Below are positions 59,649 through 64,000 of a DNA stretch of 64,000 nt, in pieces. Position 1 is the first letter of the stretch. Every line of letters begins with the position of its first letter. Position numbers and translations under genes: made by a program. This stretch comes from Tetracentron sinense. Lineage: Eukaryota > Streptophyta > Magnoliopsida > Trochodendrales > Trochodendraceae. Location: the NCBI GenBank assembly GCA_015143295.1, contig CM026551.1, positions 45,620,034 through 45,684,033 on the forward strand. Reading direction: 5' to 3'. Below the pieces are notes generated by a model. The model was not told where the DNA came from and made no database searches. It worked only from the letters and a program-made list of their open reading frames with translations.

Positions 59649-62050
59649 TGTAACGACCCAAAATCCCATCTAGGCTATAATGGAACCTTGGGTTCATTAC
59701 ACTGCTTATCTTGGATTAACCTGTGAGCAAGTAAGACACTACTAAAAGAGAACCTGAAAATTTCTTCCAAAACATATATATATATATATATATAAATTTA
59801 AACAAGTATCTACTAAGACAAGTCTAACTCAAAATCCAACTCTAAGATGATCCGGATCATTCCACATGATCTCCAAAAACTACAAGTCAACATAAGTACT
59901 AACAAAATAAAATCATAAGTCAACTCAAGTCTCTATTACAACTTTTAATCACCAAAAGTTTAACAACCTAATGATAAGGAAAGCGGTCGAGGTCTCGAGT
60001 TCCCTCCTCGGGAATGTCACCCTCTTCCTCCGGTCCGTAATCCTCTTCTAACCAAGGTTCCATTGGTGTCTCAGAAACTGAACCTGTCGACATGAAAACA
60101 TATAGGCTGAGCAACAAAGCTCGGTGAATATGAACTCCTAACTAGCAATGTCAGAAGCATCAAATAGCATAATCATATAAGGATATACAATTTTCAATGC
60201 GAACAAGTTTATAATAGCAATTCATATGAACAAGTTAATCAAAGCAATTGAGCAATATAAAACATACATTATTCAGAGTGCGGAAGCATCATAATCTTTT
60301 CGTCATTTCTTATTCATTATCTTATCTTATTCTTGTCTTCTCTTGTCATCCTTTACTTTCTTTCTTTTCATGAATTTTCATTAAATTCTTATTTTTTCCA
60401 TGTAAGCATGGCAATATGCATAATCATTATTAATAACTTAAAATAACTCTTCACTATATAGGTGAAAGAGGTTACTATACTCTACTTCCCGTATACCAAC
60501 CTTCGCACTTTCTCCGGTGTTCTCGGATTCACTTATGATTACTTGACTTGGCACGCATGCCTTGATCTTAGACTTATTGGTTCCGGTCAAGTGCAAAACT
60601 CACATGCAATTCCACATACATTGTTCTTGTTCTTGTGTCAGTGCTTTTATCTTACTTGTGCTTTCGTCATAATGGCTTATAAAGAGTGATACACTTGTTG
60701 GTTGAATAATACTTTAGATCACTAATTTAAGTACCTTTGGTGATCCATCATGAGCCCATATCATCATAATAAAAGACTAAGGCTCGCTAGATTTAGATCC
60801 AAAGGCTTATTTGTCTTACAATGCATCACTTCATGCAATTCCAACAATCTTTAACAATCACAATGACATATAAATTCATAAATTTCTATTATTAATCGTG
60901 CACATTCATTGTGCCTTAAGATTAGATTAGTAATATCAATGTCATGCTAAACTCACAATTTCATCATTTGATAAAGATAAATATGACAATTCAACATAGA
61001 GGTCTTAACATTTCTATCATGGAAAACCTACATCATTTTCATATGTTATAAAATGGAAGAAATATAAGGTTTATTCTTTACTTGCACATAACATCCTAAC
61101 AACATTCATTCATAATTTTACAACACAATCCATCCATAATAAATCCCTTCCACCATTTCAAATCCAAACATGTATCCCATCCACCATTTCAAATCCAAAT
61201 ATACATTCCACCCACCATTTCAAATCTAAACATGCATCCCATCCTCCTATTTCCACACCAATAATTTCCATTCACCCATTTCGTCAAATACCTTCTCTTC
61301 ACCATTTCACAACAATAACATAATAATAACAATAACAATATTATAGAGATATTTCTACAATAATCATTGCATAATCTCATTATAACATGGAAACTTAGTA
61401 TTTAAGCTTTAAAACCTTAATAGTTCATGGCATTGATAGTGAGGAGGGTATATTTACCTTGCTAAAGTTTTCCCTCTTGACCCAAATGCTTGGAACCCTT
61501 CCTTAGAGAAATCTTCAAGCTTCAATCTCCTTTCTCTAAGCAAAACCCTCCTTCAAACCCTAACTTTCTCCTTCTTTTCCTTCAAGATTAGGTTTAGAAT
61601 GAGTTAGAATCCAAAAACCCTAAACTTAAAAGCCTATTTATAGGGGAGGGGGTTTAAAACCCAAAAAAAATGCATTTTAACACTGCCGTCCCGCTATTGG
61701 CGATCGATCGCCCCACACAGGATGTCATTTTTTGACTTCAGACCACCTTCGGTATTTTGGTCATAAATCTCGACTCGCTTGTCAGATTTTGACGATTCAA
61801 CTTGTGTTGGATTCTTCTTTCGAAGGAAAAAAACTTTTATGTTTTGAATAACTTCTAATTATTCTTTATTCTTGGACCATTTTGCCCTTAAAGTTGACTG
61901 ATTTGCAATGGGTTGCAACAGTCCAAATTTTCAACCGACTCGACTTTAGAAATCCAACTTTTAACATGACCCCGACTCAAAATCGGGAAAAATGATAAAC
62001 ATGAACCTTAAAGAGGGTTCGAATACCTTTCCGAAAATTCAAGAATTACT
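59649..62050 (-). mobile_element. Gypsy-like LTR (probably solo)
   Basis: The minus strand ends ..GATTTTGGGTCGTTACA at 59649, a usual gypsy LTR end, with no PBS after it. Minus-strand TATAAATA (61642-61635) is followed by a leader-like TTTAGGGTTTTTGG..GAAGGAAAAGAAGG. The perfect palindrome GGCGATCGATCGCC (61699-61712) lies just upstream of the TATA. The 5' edge (higher coordinate) is not resolved; a (TA)n run is at 59778-59800. Confidence 0.5.
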
Positions 62051-62531
62051 TGATTCGGATAAGCGGTGACAATACTATAGCTTCTACAAGTTGAGGACAA
62101 TGTTTAGGACATAACCTCCATTAACACTTAAGAGTATTTTGCACTCTTAATCCTTCATCCCAACACCCATAAACCTAAGAGATACATCTTAAGGCAAATT
62201 TGGGGTTGACTATTCAACTGAAGCTCTTGTTCATAGTTAATCTCAAAAGAAATTGTATATAAATTTTTATCCATAAACCAAACTTAAATGGATTCATTAA
62301 TAGATAGACAATGTTATCACACTTTGAAAAGATTATCAACCAAACATCAACCAAACTGATTTTAAAAAAGAATTTCACCGTTTCTTTAAGATGGCAAGCC
62401 ATCAGATCTTTTCACCAAATCTTTTCATGATTCTTGTGTTTCCTCCTTGCGGCTTTGTGAAACAAAGTTCTGTTTGCAACCTTTAATCTTGTTATTCGGA
62501 TCCAAGTAGGTATGCCAAATGGGCATTCAAA

Positions 62532-62901
62532 GATGAGTTCGAATCATAGGCAATCATGATTGAATTTGGAGAGAGTTCAATCGCACCCACAGGTTAACAC
62601 GTGTCCCTGTAATACCTTATTAATTGTGGTTAACATTCACAAACCCTTAGGGTTCAATAAACCAACCTTGGTTTCTAGAAAAAATATTAAAAAAATATTT
62701 AACTCTAGTTAGGAATTTTTAACCCTTAGGGTTAAAAAATTTAACATTTTTTTTCTAACAACCATGATTAGATTGTTAAACCCTAAGGTTTAGTGAATCT
62801 TAACCACAATTAATAGGAGTTAATAGGGACACGTGTTGACCTTTGGGTTCGATTGAATTCTCCCCGATTTCAATCGAGATTGGCTGTGATTCGATCTCAT
62901 C
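62532..62901. mobile_element. MITE, family A, copy 2
   Basis: Ends GATGAGTTCGAATCA and TGATTCGATCTCATC. The inner arms GAGAGTTCAATCGCACCCAC and GTGTTGACCTTTGGGTTCGA are mirrored and collinear with 16253-16589. It abuts the receptor-kinase fragment. Confidence 0.75.
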
Positions 62902-62924
62902 ATAGATAAGTCTTTGGTACTCGC

Positions 62925-63260
62925 CTAGCCTACCATAGCTGTTGAACCCACAATCTCTGCTGCCCAAACTCGCTGTCATTCTCAACTATTGTTCTCTATT
63001 AGCTCTCCCACACAGTAACATAATCTTCGTTTGCAAGAATGAAGTTCCCAGTATTGAGCATGGCTGCATAAGTGACTCCACTATTAGCGAGTGTGGCCTT
63101 CCATATCTCTTAGCCTTGTGGATCATTTAGCACTAACCTTCCATCGGTTGTCAGCTCAACTTGGATCCTCCCTACACCATATTATCTCGGTTGGCAGACT
63201 AAACTATGGTCTTGTCAGGTATTTTGTCACTATAAGTCATATTGCAATCTTATCTATTAG
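62925..63260 (-). pseudogene. G-type (bulb) lectin receptor kinase fragment
   Basis: The minus strand encodes decayed B-lectin sequence: IPDKTIV-SANRDN, GGSK..QLTTDGRLVLNDPQ, IWKATL..SGVTYAAMLNTGNFILANED (needing frame changes), with W codons turned to stops. B-lectin domains form the extracellular part of S-locus-type receptor kinases. No kinase domain is seen; a MITE adjoins its 3' side. Confidence 0.7.
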
Positions 63261-64000
63261 GATATAAGATATTGTCATTCTTGTGATAAGTGTTTAGTAT
63301 TATGCATAACAATGCAACAGAAGTAATATTGACACACCCCCAACGGGAGTGTCCCCTAGTAGGGGGATCAGGCATTGCCTCCAAACCATTTTGTATGAGA
63401 CCCTACCGAATAGGGTGTATGAGATATATATTCTCAATTAAAATACAATTATGTTATGTTTGGTTGCTGAGAAAATAAGTAAAATCATGGAAAATAAAAG
63501 AAAATTGAATAAAATATAACTAAAAATTGTATTATAAATCTATTTTTTTTTCCATGTTTTCATCTATTTTCTCAACAACCAAAAGAGAACATTAGGGTTA
63601 TGCAAGGAGAAATCGATGTAACTGATTGTAATTTTTTTTTCAAGAATAATGAATTGTAGGGCTATCTGTTGACAAAGGCACAGCGCCAAACCATGTAAAT
63701 CTGTAAATCTATTCGTATTTGTGTGTTTTGATTTTTCTTTTATTGCTTTGAATTTCAACAGTTACAAAGACTTATCATTTCAACCAAAAAAACAAAAAAA
63801 AGACTCATCACACCCTCATTTGCAAAGATCTGTACTTGAGTGTAGACAAATTTTAGAATAGAACACAAATATATAGTCTGTCAAATTCAGACAATCCCAT
63901 GGTGTCAATATCAAGAAGATTTATTCCAACGAAAAGCGTTATATTAAATCATACAATCAAAAAAAGTGATTTAAAACTGTCGATGGGAGTGTGAGCTGGA
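63261..64000. other. No gene seen
   Basis: AT-rich. Two similar TGAGAAAATA / TATTTTCTCA segments (63465-63580) form an imperfect inverted repeat around TTGGTTG; this may be a small element. Nothing else is supported. Confidence 0.35.

Overview
The window is a transposon-rich stretch of a flowering-plant nuclear genome. The evidence is spliceosomal introns, plant-specific gene families, TATA boxes followed by CT-rich leaders, and nested plant transposon lineages. I cannot name the species. The polyamine oxidase reads closest to the monocot and eudicot PAO2/PAO3/PAO4 proteins. All function calls rest on motif and family recognition by eye; no database search was possible.

Two ordinary host genes lie in the left third and converge on each other. 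An NPG1-type calmodulin-binding TPR gene (+ strand, 3844-11691) has four of its exons here; its first coding exon is not visible and probably lies left of the window. A peroxisomal polyamine oxidase gene (- strand, 22357 back to 14497) is complete: ten exons, 490 codons, a TATA box and upstream ORFs in its leader. Their introns hold an LTR with a primer-binding site, MITEs and two SINEs. Three of their introns appear to use GC instead of GT donors.

From about 24 to 48 kb there is a nest of transposons. An old Copia pol fragment (47261-48247) was hit by a SIRE-like Copia element (- strand). Its 5' LTR is 45847-47260, followed by decayed gag and pol and then an extra env-like ORF. That ORF was split by a 13.5-kb CACTA (En/Spm) element at 26842-40378 with a clean 3-bp target duplication. 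The CACTA carries open, spliced TNPD and TNPA genes. Inside the 5.4-kb last intron of TNPA sits a broken fragment of a TOC132/TOC120-type chloroplast import GTPase gene. The SIRE 3' LTR is missing; its env-like stop codon abuts a chimeric repeat that recurs at 58.5-59.2 kb.

From 48 to 62 kb a Ty3/gypsy LTR with PBS and gag remnant is split by an L1-type LINE (51122-57525, - strand, about 12-bp target duplication) and followed by a second gypsy-like LTR. The right edge has a MITE and a decayed G-type lectin receptor kinase fragment.

The most interesting signals are regulatory. The SIRE element appears to carry an internal promoter (palindromes, TATA, CT-rich leader) in front of its env-like ORF, laid out like its own LTR promoter. 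Similar short-palindrome clusters lie upstream of TATA boxes in LTRs of both Copia and gypsy elements. A TE fragment at 49.5-49.7 kb carries two divergent snRNA-type promoters (USE plus TATA at the expected spacing).
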